Below, piece after piece: positions 1 through 5,451 of a stretch of 8,199 nucleotides of DNA. The notes beneath the pieces are model-generated. The model made no database searches and had not been told where the DNA came from. It saw only the letters and a list, made by a program, of their open reading frames with translations. This DNA comes from Caulobacteraceae bacterium. Lineage in GTDB: Bacteria; Pseudomonadota; Alphaproteobacteria; Caulobacterales; Caulobacteraceae. Where the stretch lies: contig CANJYY010000099.1 in assembly GCA_947479185.1 (NCBI GenBank), forward strand, positions 1 through 8,199, given 5' to 3'. Each line of letters starts with the position of its first letter. Positions within the stretch are counted from its first letter, which is position 1. The position numbers were made by a program, and so were the translations under genes.

Positions 1-544
1 GCCGGTCGACCGGCGCATTGGCCGACTTCGCCAGCCGCCTCATCAGCTCGACCTCGGCTTCGGTCAGGCGGATCTGGGCGCCGTCGCGGGTCAGTTCGCC
101 GCGCTCGATGTCGAAGCTGCAGTCGCCTAGCGACAGGTTGCTCGGGCCCGTATCGCGCGGCCCCGCCCGGCGCAGGATGGCCTCGATGCGCAGCAGCAGT
201 TCCTGCGGTTCGAACGGCTTGGCCAGATAGTCATCGACGCCGGCGGTCAGGCCCTCGATGCGATCCCCGGCCTCGCCACGCGCGGTCAGCATGAGCACCG
301 GCGTGCGACCGGGCTGGTCGGTGCGGGCGCGCAGGCGCCTGGCCAGCGAGACGCCGTCCTCGCCCGGCATCATCACGTCCAGCACCATCAGGTCGAAGTC
401 GAACGTCTCGATCAGCCGCCAGGCCGAGGCCGCATCGGACGCCCCGGTCACGCGGAAGCCTGCCCGGGCGAGGTATTCGCGCAGCAGTTCGCGGATACGG
501 TCGTCGTCGTCGACCACCAGCAGGTGTCTGTCCGGCGGGCTCAC
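1..544 (-). CDS. petR: OmpR/PhoB-type response regulator, PetR-like (3' end cut by window edge)
   Basis: Two-component response regulator: a cytoplasmic DNA-binding protein switched by aspartate phosphorylation. 181 codons are visible. Residues 1-125 form a receiver domain with the acidic pocket D12-D15, phospho-acceptor D56 in LDVMMPG, T87 and K109 (in AKPF). Residues from about 137 begin the OmpR-type winged helix (LTRDGAQIRLTEAEVELM), cut off by the window edge. The start is GTG at 544, one base after the stop of the MarR gene, with GGAGGAG inside the end of that gene as ribosome site, so the two are translationally coupled. The receiver sequence, the MarR partner and the neighbouring ilvE match the PetP/PetR pair described in Rhodobacter, where it is tied to cytochrome bc1 gene expression. 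No histidine kinase gene is visible. The family is certain; the symbol rests on recalled similarity and gene order. Confidence 0.9.
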   Translation of the reverse strand, partial: MSPPDRHLLVVDDDDRIRELLREYLARAGFRVTGASDAASAWRLIETFDFDLMVLDVMMPGEDGVSLARRLRARTDQPGRTPVLMLTARGEAGDRIEGLTAGVDDYLAKPFEPQELLLRIEAILRRAGPRDTGPSNLSLGDCSFDIERGELTRDGAQIRLTEAEVELMRRLAKSANAPVDR

Positions 545-545
545 G

Positions 546-1031
546 TCACGTCTCCTCCCGGCGAAGACCCACGCCCGTGCGCGATCCGGCCAGAGCGGCG
601 AGAATCCGCCTTGCGCCGGCCACCCCGTCAAGTCCGCCCGTGCGATAGGCCCGGCCGAGCAGGGCCCGGAGACGTTCGGCGATCCGTTCCTCGAAGGCCA
701 GGCCGGCCTCGGTCAGCCGCGCCGGCCGACGGCGGGCGTCGAGGTCGCCGGCCTCGGTCTCCGCCAGTTCCAGCCGGACGAGGTCTGCCAAAGTGCGGCT
801 GGCGGCCTGTTTCGACAGGCCTGTCAGGCGGGACAGGTCGCGCACGCCCAGCCCCGGACGCCGGCGCAGCAGGAAGGCGGCTCGCCAGTGGGGCCGCCCG
901 AGCCCCTTCTCCGCGGCCAGCGCCGCGTCGACCGCCGCCCACAGGCTCGCCTCGGCCAGGAGCATCAGCTCAAGGCCCTGGTCGAGCTCCTCATCCCGGA
1001 GAATGAGCCGCGGATCAGCGGGGAAGGTCAC
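546..1031 (-). CDS. petP: MarR-family transcriptional regulator, PetP-like
   Basis: A 161-residue winged helix-turn-helix regulator, expected to act as a dimer on palindromic DNA. Residues about 62-88 form the HTH, with recognition-helix sequence GLSKQAASRTLADLV. Residues 92-108 form the wing with the family pattern DLDARRRPARLTEAG. Helices at both ends would make the dimer interface. No conserved cysteine of the redox-sensing OhrR kind is seen, so the ligand is unknown. The length is close to that of Rhodobacter PetP (about 160 residues). The start is GTG at 1031, the only start that keeps the whole domain. It has no Shine-Dalgarno sequence upstream, so translation may be leaderless or nearly so. 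It lies directly ahead of the response regulator in one transcript and diverges from ilvE across an 80-bp control region, where its operator probably lies. The symbol is tentative. Confidence 0.88.
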   Translation of the reverse strand: MTFPADPRLILRDEELDQGLELMLLAEASLWAAVDAALAAEKGLGRPHWRAAFLLRRRPGLGVRDLSRLTGLSKQAASRTLADLVRLELAETEAGDLDARRRPARLTEAGLAFEERIAERLRALLGRAYRTGGLDGVAGARRILAALAGSRTGVGLRREET

Positions 1032-1047
1032 TGCACTGCACCATTTT

Positions 1048-1061
1048 GTTTGACGCCAAAC
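1048..1061. promoter_or_regulatory. Perfect palindrome, candidate MarR operator
   Basis: GTTTG-ACGC-CAAAC is an inverted repeat with perfect 5-bp arms, lying between the divergent MarR gene and ilvE. It overlaps the likely ilvE -35 element and lies 17 bp from the MarR GTG codon. That position would let one bound dimer repress both genes. Palindromes of this size with T-rich/A-rich arms are usual for MarR proteins, but binding here is inferred. Confidence 0.5.
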
Positions 1062-1078
1062 GGCCCCGGGCGTCTAAG
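1050..1078 (+). promoter_or_regulatory. Probable ilvE promoter
   Basis: TTGACG at 1050-1055 is followed after 17 bases by TCTAAG at 1073-1078. TTGACGC matches the -35 element of the Caulobacter housekeeping-sigma consensus (TTGACGS), and the CTAA core of the -10 resembles GCTANAWC. The transcript would start near 1085, leaving a short leader of about 27 bases with no room for an attenuator. Confidence 0.5.
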
Positions 1079-1111
1079 GTCGCGGTTCCCTTGAAAGGAG
1101 GGTTGCTCCCA

Positions 1112-1999
1112 ATGTCTATCGTTCCCTTCGATGATCGCGACGGTTGGATCTGGCTGGATGGCCAGTTCGTGCCCTGGCGCGAGGCGAAGGTGCACGTACT
1201 GACGCACGCCATGCACTACGCCTCCTCGGTGTTCGAGGGCGAGCGGATGTACGGCGGGGAGATCTATGAGCTGACGGCTCATACCGAGCGGCTGTTCAAA
1301 TCTGCGGAAATCCTCGACTTCAAGATCCCCTACACGGTGTCGGAGATCGACGAGGCCTGCAAGGCGACCTGCGCGAAGAACGGCCTGACAGATTGTTACG
1401 TTCGTCCGATCGCCTGGCGCGGTTCGGAGATGATCGGCGTCTCGGCCCAGAACACCAAGATCCACGTGGCGATCGCCGTGTGGGACTGGCCGAGCTACTT
1501 CGATCCCGAGCAGAAGAAGAAGGGCATCCGCCTGACCTGGGCCAAGTACGACCGCCCATCGCCGAAAACGGCGCCGACGGCGGCCAAGGCGGCGGGCCTG
1601 TACATGATCTGCACCATCTCCAAGCATGCGGCGGAGAAGGACGGTTATTCGGACGCCCTGATGCTCGACTACCGCGGCTATGTGGCCGAGGCGACGGGCG
1701 CCAACGTGTTCTTCGTCAAGGACGGCGCGCTCCACACGCCGACGCCGGACTGTTTCCTCGACGGCATCACCCGTCGGTCGGTAATCAAGCTGGCCAAGCA
1801 GCGCGGCTATGACGTGATCGAGCGCCACATCATGCCGGAAGAGATGGCCGGCTTCAGCGAGTGTTTCATCGTCGGCACCGCCGCCGAGGTGACGCCGGTC
1901 GCCGAGGTGGGCCAGTACCACTTCACCCCGGGCAAGATCTCGCTGACCCTGATGGACGACTACGCCCGCATGGTCCGCCGCGAACGCGTCGACGCCTGA
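1112..1999 (+). CDS. ilvE: Branched-chain amino acid aminotransferase (class IV)
   Basis: PLP enzyme of 295 residues that interconverts leucine, isoleucine and valine with their 2-oxo acids using glutamate/2-oxoglutarate, in the cytoplasm. The fold-type IV signatures run in order: VHVLTHAMHYASSVFEGER (27-45), CYVRPIAWRG (95-104), PTAAK with the PLP lysine at K159 (same position as in the E. coli enzyme), DYRGYVAEATGANVFFVKDG (186-205, PLP-side E193) and GTAAEVTPV (255-263). The length fits the family. The ATG at 1112 is chosen because AAAGGAGG (1095-1102) sits 9 bases upstream. An in-frame TTG at 1046 lies inside the promoter and is rejected. The gene is divergent from the MarR/response-regulator pair and convergent with the minus-strand membrane-protein gene. 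Regulation by the neighbouring MarR protein is likely from the palindrome over its promoter. Confidence 0.96.
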   Translation: MSIVPFDDRDGWIWLDGQFVPWREAKVHVLTHAMHYASSVFEGERMYGGEIYELTAHTERLFKSAEILDFKIPYTVSEIDEACKATCAKNGLTDCYVRPIAWRGSEMIGVSAQNTKIHVAIAVWDWPSYFDPEQKKKGIRLTWAKYDRPSPKTAPTAAKAAGLYMICTISKHAAEKDGYSDALMLDYRGYVAEATGANVFFVKDGALHTPTPDCFLDGITRRSVIKLAKQRGYDVIERHIMPEEMAGFSECFIVGTAAEVTPVAEVGQYHFTPGKISLTLMDDYARMVRRERVDA

Positions 2000-2005
2000 A
2001 GGTTT

Positions 2006-2033
2006 CCGCCCTCTCCGGTGATGGAGAGGGCGG
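2006..2033. terminator. Strong hairpin between convergent genes, putative two-way terminator
   Basis: CCGCCCTCTCC pairs perfectly with GGAGAGGGCGG around the 6-base loop GGTGAT, giving an 11-bp G+C-rich stem. It starts 6 bases after the ilvE stop codon and ends 8 bases from the stop of the opposing gene. There is no T tract on either side, so it would be a weak intrinsic terminator. It may instead block exonucleases or be one of the CCCTCTCC/GGAGAGGG dispersed palindromes common in G+C-rich genomes. Confidence 0.55.
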
Positions 2034-2041
2034 GCCAGTCC

Positions 2042-2458
2042 CTACCAGAGCGCTGAAGGCCGGGGCGATCCCGAGGACGACACGTGGTGGCCATGAGCGT
2101 CCCCATGCGGCTCATGATCGCGCTCGTCGTCGTGATGCGCCTCTTCGTGGTGCTCGTGGCCGTCGTGATGCGCCGGCTCCTCGTGGTGATCCGAAACGGT
2201 CGTCACCTCCGGCGCGGAGTCGAAGTCCGCCATCGGCGGCCCCTTGGGCTTCGGCTTGGTCCTGGGCAGCACCGACGAGAGCAGCGCGGCGATCCCCAGC
2301 GCCAGCAAGCCCCAGCCGATGAACACCCTGTGCCCCTCGAACATCCCCAGATCGAGCGGCGGCATCCGCGACGCGGCGGGCCCCTTCGGGTCGACGATGG
2401 CCCAGCCGATCGGGCTCAGCATCAGCCCCAGCAGCAGGCTCAGGATACGCGCGACCAT
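2042..2458 (-). CDS. Small membrane protein with histidine-rich C-terminal tail
   Basis: I do not recognise a family. The 138-residue product has two hydrophobic segments, about residues 3-22 and 44-63, joined by a short loop. A Lys/Pro-rich stretch (TKPKPKGPP, 67-75) then leads to a tail in which 14 of the 35 residues from 91 to 125 are histidine, mixed with Asp and Glu. Such tails bind Zn, Ni, Co or Cu in other proteins, so metal buffering or sensing is possible but not shown. The basic patch after helix 2 would favour a hairpin with the tail in the cytoplasm. The ATG at 2458 is chosen because the first helix begins there and a G-rich stretch (acGGGGGAA) precedes it. A TTG at 2530 would add 24 non-conserved-looking residues. 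It is the last gene of the minus-strand run. Confidence 0.72.
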   Translation of the reverse strand: MVARILSLLLGLMLSPIGWAIVDPKGPAASRMPPLDLGMFEGHRVFIGWGLLALGIAALLSSVLPRTKPKPKGPPMADFDSAPEVTTVSDHHEEPAHHDGHEHHEEAHHDDERDHEPHGDAHGHHVSSSGSPRPSALW

Positions 2459-2593
2459 GAATTTTCCCCCGTCATTCCCCAACGCCTGAAGACCGTTCGG
2501 CCTGGAACCGGCTGGGTCAAAAGGCTGCAACCGTCAGGGGAGGGTCGATCTGGAAGGCGTTCGTTCGTTGGGCAGAAGGGGGGGCTGGCGCCT
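2459..2593. other. Intergenic spacer, no clear element
   Basis: This is 135 bases between two minus-strand membrane-protein genes. It holds a short cgttcgttcgtt tetranucleotide run near 2560-2575. On the minus strand there is a TTGACC without a convincing -10 partner. I see no hairpin with a T tract, so read-through from the upstream gene is possible. Confidence 0.4.
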
Positions 2594-2989
2594 CTAAAAC
2601 AGCCACGCGTCGGGGCGCGGATAGGGCTCGTCCTGCGCCAGGTAGATGAGGCCAACGGCGATCCGGACATAGAACCATATGTGCACGGCCGCCAGAATCA
2701 GACAGCCGGCGATCAGCATGGGTATGCCGATCAGCAGCACCGAGAAGATCAGCCCGAACACGAACAGCACCACGCCGATGACCGCCCACCAGATCGACTT
2801 CCAGAAGGTCTGGATCAGGAACTGGTAGTGGCTGGCCATGCGCGGTCCGGCGGTGTCGCGGTTGGCGTAGGCCAGGACCACGCCGATGAGCACCGTCAGC
2901 CAGACGAACGGAATGCTGAGGATGTAGAGCCCGTAGACGACGGCGGGGAGCACCCGGTCTTCATGCGGTCGGTCGAGAGTCTCGGTCAT
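2594..2989 (-). CDS. DUF4870-like small membrane protein
   Basis: A 131-residue integral membrane protein of unknown function. Three hydrophobic segments are seen, at about residues 14-40, 62-85 and 86-117. Between the first two lies a polar loop with ASHYQFLIQTFW, and after the last comes EPYPRPDAWLF. This topology, with an H-x-x-F-x-I-Q motif before helix 2 and a YP-containing C-terminus, is what DUF4870-type proteins show; the family call is from memory. The start is the ATG at 2989, with GGAGG seven bases upstream. The in-frame extension to 3052 is basic, proline-rich and lacks a ribosome site. It sits between two other membrane-protein genes on the same strand, 65 bases after the stop of the upstream gene. 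Confidence 0.78.
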   Translation of the reverse strand: MTETLDRPHEDRVLPAVVYGLYILSIPFVWLTVLIGVVLAYANRDTAGPRMASHYQFLIQTFWKSIWWAVIGVVLFVFGLIFSVLLIGIPMLIAGCLILAAVHIWFYVRIAVGLIYLAQDEPYPRPDAWLF

Positions 2990-3054
2990 GGTGGGGCCTC
3001 CGCGGGGGATGCTGCCGGGTTTTGGCCGATGAGGCAAACCGGGCGGGGTCACGC

Positions 3055-3615
3055 TTACGGGAGCAGAACGCGCGAGATGGCCCTGGGGTCGAGCGCGGCG
3101 GTGCGGCCCTTCAGCCAGGGCATGACCGCCAGCATCAGGATCAGCACGAAGACCAGCCGCGCCGAAAGCGCGACGCCCAGCGCGGCCGCGCCGGCGCTGA
3201 TCGAGGCCACCAGCAACACGGCGGCGCCGATGCCGAGCAGGCCCATGGTCCAGAGGAAGGCCTCGCCGACCTCCAGGCCGGCGGTGGCGAACCGCGCGCG
3301 CGGCGTCAGGTCGGCGGCCTGCTCGGCGATCGCCCGGACCAGCGGCGAGAAGCTGTCAATCCGGTCGTCGAACCGGCCGGGGCCGATCCAGCTGTGCGAG
3401 GGAATCACGCAGCGCCCGCTGGCGAACTGCAGTGTCACGGCCCGGCGCGGGCTGTTCGGCAGTCCGGCCAGCCGCAGCACGCGCAGATCGGCCAGCGCCA
3501 GCCGGCGGGTCTTGGCGCCGGCGACTTCGGTCAGGCTGTCAGCGTCGAGGGTCCAGACGGTCTCGGGCCTCAGCGGGGCGAGGCGGGCGGCGTGCGAGAG
3601 GCCGATCCCGGTCAG
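3055..3615 (-). CDS. Two-helix membrane protein, probable CTG start overlapping folB
   Basis: Family not recognised. Coding from GTG 3480 gives only 141 residues, but the same frame stays open and coding-like upstream (G/C third positions, patterned WTLDADSLTEVAGAKTRR). No ATG, GTG or TTG occurs in that frame from 3480 up through folB. The best candidate is a CTG at 3615 that overlaps the folB stop as CTGA, giving 186 residues. As read, residues 15-115 form a soluble domain with a hydrophobic strand pattern (LALADLRVLRLAGLP; then SHSWIGPGRFDDR). Helices follow at about 118-140 and 145-167, with a short basic tail. Soluble-domain-plus-two-helices suggests a membrane-anchored cytoplasmic domain. 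It lies downstream of folB and ahead of another membrane-protein gene, and no enzymatic motif is visible. The frame is secure; the start is not. Confidence 0.7.
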   Translation of the reverse strand: MTGIGLSHAARLAPLRPETVWTLDADSLTEVAGAKTRRLALADLRVLRLAGLPNSPRRAVTLQFASGRCVIPSHSWIGPGRFDDRIDSFSPLVRAIAEQAADLTPRARFATAGLEVGEAFLWTMGLLGIGAAVLLVASISAGAAALGVALSARLVFVLILMLAVMPWLKGRTAALDPRAISRVLLP

Positions 3616-4016
3616 ACCCGGACCGCCGTGATCTCGACCCCGGCGGCCTCGGCCCGGGGCGCGAGGGCCATCGGCTTTTCGACCCGCACCCGGGCGCGGG
3701 TCACGCGCGGATCGGCCAGGCAGCGCTCGGCCAGCCGTTCGGCGAAGGTCTCGACCAGTTCGAAATGGCCTTCCGCGGCCAGGTCGCGGGCGTCGTTGGC
3801 GATGGTCTCGTAGTTGACCGTCTGCGACAGGCGCTCGGCGTGGACGGTGGTCACATCCAGCTCGACATCGAGGACCAGCGGCTGGGTCTTGCCTCGTTCA
3901 TGCGCGTAGACGCCGATCTCGGCGTCGACCTTCAGGCCGCGCACGAAAATCTTCGCGACGACGATGCGGGCCGCGGAGACAGGTTCGAACGGCGTTTCGG
4001 GAAGGGTGGCGGCCAC
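3612..4016 (-). CDS. folB: Dihydroneopterin aldolase FolB
   Basis: Cytoplasmic enzyme of folate synthesis. It cleaves 7,8-dihydroneopterin to 6-hydroxymethyl-7,8-dihydropterin and glycolaldehyde, and usually also epimerises to dihydromonapterin. The 134 residues show the family landmarks: IGVYAHERGK with E40 (pterin contact), NYETI with the active-site tyrosine Y69, ELVETFAERLA with E89, and VEKP with the catalytic lysine K114. These correspond to E. coli E22, Y54, E74 and K100. The length is slightly over the usual 120, owing to about 18 extra N-terminal residues before the first strand. The start is GTG at 4016, with only a weak purine run (AGAGAGA) upstream. It lies 13 bases after the stop of the SDR gene, so the two are probably co-transcribed. 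Its stop overlaps the proposed CTG start of the next gene. Confidence 0.93.
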   Translation of the reverse strand: MAATLPETPFEPVSAARIVVAKIFVRGLKVDAEIGVYAHERGKTQPLVLDVELDVTTVHAERLSQTVNYETIANDARDLAAEGHFELVETFAERLAERCLADPRVTRARVRVEKPMALAPRAEAAGVEITAVRV

Positions 4017-4029
4017 GTCTCTCTGCGGG

Positions 4030-4776
4030 TCAGGGGTGGACGATGTCAGGCGTCAGCCAGCCCAGATGCTGGCCGCTGTCGACGGCGATCATCTGACCCG
4101 TCACTGACGGAGCGTCAATCAGATAGCGCAGGGCGGCGGCGATCTCGTCGGGACTGACGCTGTGGCCGAGCGGCGTGCCGGCGGCCTCCCGCTCGAATTC
4201 GCCGGGCGCCTGGTGCACCGAGCCGAGCGTCGGGCCGGGGCCGATGGCGTTGACCCGGATGCGCGGGGCGAGCGCCTGGGCCATGGTCTGCGTCGCGTGC
4301 CAGAGCGCGGCCTTGGACAGGCTGTAGCCGAAGAACTGCGGGTTCGGCCGCCAGACCCGTTGGTCGAGAATGTTGATGATGACGCCGCTCACGCCTTCCG
4401 GCAGTCGCGCCGCCATGGCCTGGGCCAGCAGCGCCGGCGCCCGCAGGTTGGTGGCGATATGGGCGTCGAAGATCGCCGCGTCGAACGATTGCAGCCGGTC
4501 GTCGATGAACAGGGAGGCGTTGTTGACCAGCAGGGTCACAGGGCCGAGCGCGGCTTCGGCGCGGCCGATCAGGTCGCCGATGCCCGGGTCGGTCAGATCG
4601 CCGGCCAGCACACATCCCCGGCGGCCTTCGGCGCGCACCAGCGCGGCCGTTTCCTCGGCCTCGGCGTCCGAGTCGCGGTGATGAACGGCGACGTCATAGC
4701 CCGAGCGGGCGGCCTGAACGGCCAGGACGCGGCCGATACGCCGCGCCGCGCCGGTAATGACAGCCGCGCCGCTCAA
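4030..4776 (-). CDS. Pteridine reductase-like SDR (FolM/PTR1 type)
   Basis: A 248-residue NAD(P)H-dependent short-chain dehydrogenase. Cofactor motifs are TGAARRIG (8-15), where the two arginines fit NADPH preference, and NNAS (85-88). Catalytic Y151 and K155 lie in YSLSK. The usual SDR serine, 13 residues before the tyrosine, is aspartate D138. This Asp-Tyr-Lys set is the hallmark of Leishmania PTR1 (D181/Y194/K198) and has the same spacing in E. coli FolM. The C-terminal VTGQMIAVDSGQHL also fits that group. Likely activity is reduction of dihydromonapterin, dihydrobiopterin or dihydrofolate to the tetrahydro form. folB follows directly, supporting a pterin role. The start is a TTG at 4776: no other start keeps the whole Rossmann motif. 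It has no ribosome site but begins 8 bases after the stop of a small upstream gene, suggesting coupled translation. Confidence 0.88.
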   Translation of the reverse strand: MSGAAVITGAARRIGRVLAVQAARSGYDVAVHHRDSDAEAEETAALVRAEGRRGCVLAGDLTDPGIGDLIGRAEAALGPVTLLVNNASLFIDDRLQSFDAAIFDAHIATNLRAPALLAQAMAARLPEGVSGVIINILDQRVWRPNPQFFGYSLSKAALWHATQTMAQALAPRIRVNAIGPGPTLGSVHQAPGEFEREAAGTPLGHSVSPDEIAAALRYLIDAPSVTGQMIAVDSGQHLGWLTPDIVHP

Positions 4777-4783
4777 GACAGGA

Positions 4784-4864
4784 TCAGTCAGCCCGACCGA
4801 ACTCGAACAGGTTCAGGGCCACGAGGATGACGATGAAAAGACCGATGACGCCGATGGCGATCAT
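4784..4864 (-). CDS. Small single-helix membrane peptide, 26 residues
   Basis: An ATG at 4864 opens a 26-codon frame encoding a peptide that starts MIAIGVIGLFIVILVALN and ends LFEFGRAD. It has one hydrophobic helix of about 17 residues and a short charged tail. The case for a real gene is threefold: GGAG lies seven bases upstream of the ATG; 25 of its 26 codons avoid A at the third position and most end in C or G; and its stop lies 8 bases before the TTG start of the reductase gene, fitting translational coupling. A promoter-like pair lies just upstream. The function is unknown. It is shorter than usual gene-finder cut-offs and would usually be left unannotated. The sequence style is like conserved small membrane proteins of alphaproteobacteria, but I cannot confirm conservation. 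Confidence 0.62.
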   Translation of the reverse strand: MIAIGVIGLFIVILVALNLFEFGRAD

Positions 4865-4894
4865 GACGCGGCTCCGTTTGAGAAACTCGACCCG

Positions 4895-4923
4895 GCTTTA
4901 GCCGCCGCTCTCGCGCCGGGCAA
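4895..4923 (-). promoter_or_regulatory. Probable promoter of the small-peptide/pteridine reductase/folB run
   Basis: On the minus strand TTGCCCG (4923-4917) is followed after 14 bases by GCTAAAGC (4902-4895). This fits the Caulobacter housekeeping consensus TTGACGS-N10-14-GCTANAWC with one -35 and one -10 departure. The -10 is embedded in the palindrome CGGCT-TT-AGCCG (4893-4904). Transcription would begin about 20-25 bases before the ATG at 4864. Confidence 0.45.
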
Positions 4924-4945
4924 GCGGCCGTTCTACGCTGACGTC

Positions 4946-5419
4946 ATGTCCCGCTGGAAACGCCTCCTCGAGCCCCGACTTCGGCCGGTCTACCAGACCG
5001 TCATGCGCCAGGTGCGCGGCCTGACGCTCGGCGTGCGGGTGATGGTGTTCGACGAGGCCGGCCGCGTGCTGCTGATCGAGCACAGCTACACGCCCGGCTG
5101 GCACTTCCCCGGCGGCGGGGTGGAAAAGGGCGAGACGGTTGAACAGGCCGCCGCCCGCGAACTGGAGGAGGAGGCCGGCGTGCGCCCGCTGTCGCGGCCG
5201 CGGCTGGTGTCGATGCACTCCAACGGCGGCAACTTCCGCGGCGACCATGTGCTGGTCTATCGCGTCGACCACTGGGAGCAGGCTATCGCCACCTCGCGCG
5301 GCGAGATCCTGCGCGTCGACTGGTTCCATCCGCACGAGCTGCCCGAGGGCGCGACCCGCGGCACACGCAGCCGCCTGGCCGAGACGCTGGACGGCGGCCC
5401 GCCTGACCTGTTCTGGTAG
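4946..5419 (+). CDS. NUDIX hydrolase
   Basis: A 157-residue cytoplasmic pyrophosphohydrolase of the NUDIX superfamily, acting on a nucleoside diphosphate linked to some group X. The full NUDIX box GX5EX7REUXEEXGU is present at residues 57-79, with metal ligands in RELEEEAGV (71-79). It is preceded by the usual strand GVRVMVFDEAGRVLLIEHSYTPGWHFPGGG. The N-terminal 28 residues (LLEPRLRPVYQTVMRQVRGLTLG) form a basic amphipathic lead seen in an alphaproteobacterial subgroup. The substrate cannot be told. The ATG at 4946 is chosen, although no Shine-Dalgarno sequence is seen. An in-frame ATG at 4757 would run antisense through the small peptide gene and add an Asp-rich, low-complexity stretch, so it is rejected. 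It diverges from the pterin run and is followed after 32 bases by the SMP-30 gene. Confidence 0.9.
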   Translation: MSRWKRLLEPRLRPVYQTVMRQVRGLTLGVRVMVFDEAGRVLLIEHSYTPGWHFPGGGVEKGETVEQAAARELEEEAGVRPLSRPRLVSMHSNGGNFRGDHVLVYRVDHWEQAIATSRGEILRVDWFHPHELPEGATRGTRSRLAETLDGGPPDLFW

Positions 5420-5451
5420 GGCCAACAAGAAACGCGCGTGGGGAGAGACGC

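Noticed and set aside
258..1094. Plus-strand open frame opposite the regulator genes
   Set aside because: The minus strand encodes intact receiver and MarR domains. The plus product is Arg/Ser/Pro-rich antisense.
1046..1111. Upstream TTG start for ilvE
   Set aside because: It falls inside the promoter and palindrome. The ATG at 1112 has an excellent ribosome site and matches the family's N-terminus.
1028..1921. Minus-strand open frame of 297 codons opposite ilvE
   Set aside because: ilvE is unmistakable on the plus strand. The antisense product has no recognisable motif.
3014..3045. Hairpin between the two membrane-protein genes
   Set aside because: The arms (GCCGGGTTTTGGCC against GGCAAACCGGGC) pair only with several bulges, and there is no T tract.
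2084..3631. Long plus-strand open frame (515 codons)
   Set aside because: It is antisense to three minus-strand membrane-protein genes with good ribosome sites. Its product is His/Arg/Gln-rich with no domain pattern, as expected from the complement of G+C-rich genes.
4757..4945. N-terminal extension of the NUDIX gene to an ATG at 4757
   Set aside because: It would overlap the small peptide gene and its promoter, and adds an Asp-rich stretch that is simply the complement of the hydrophobic peptide codons.
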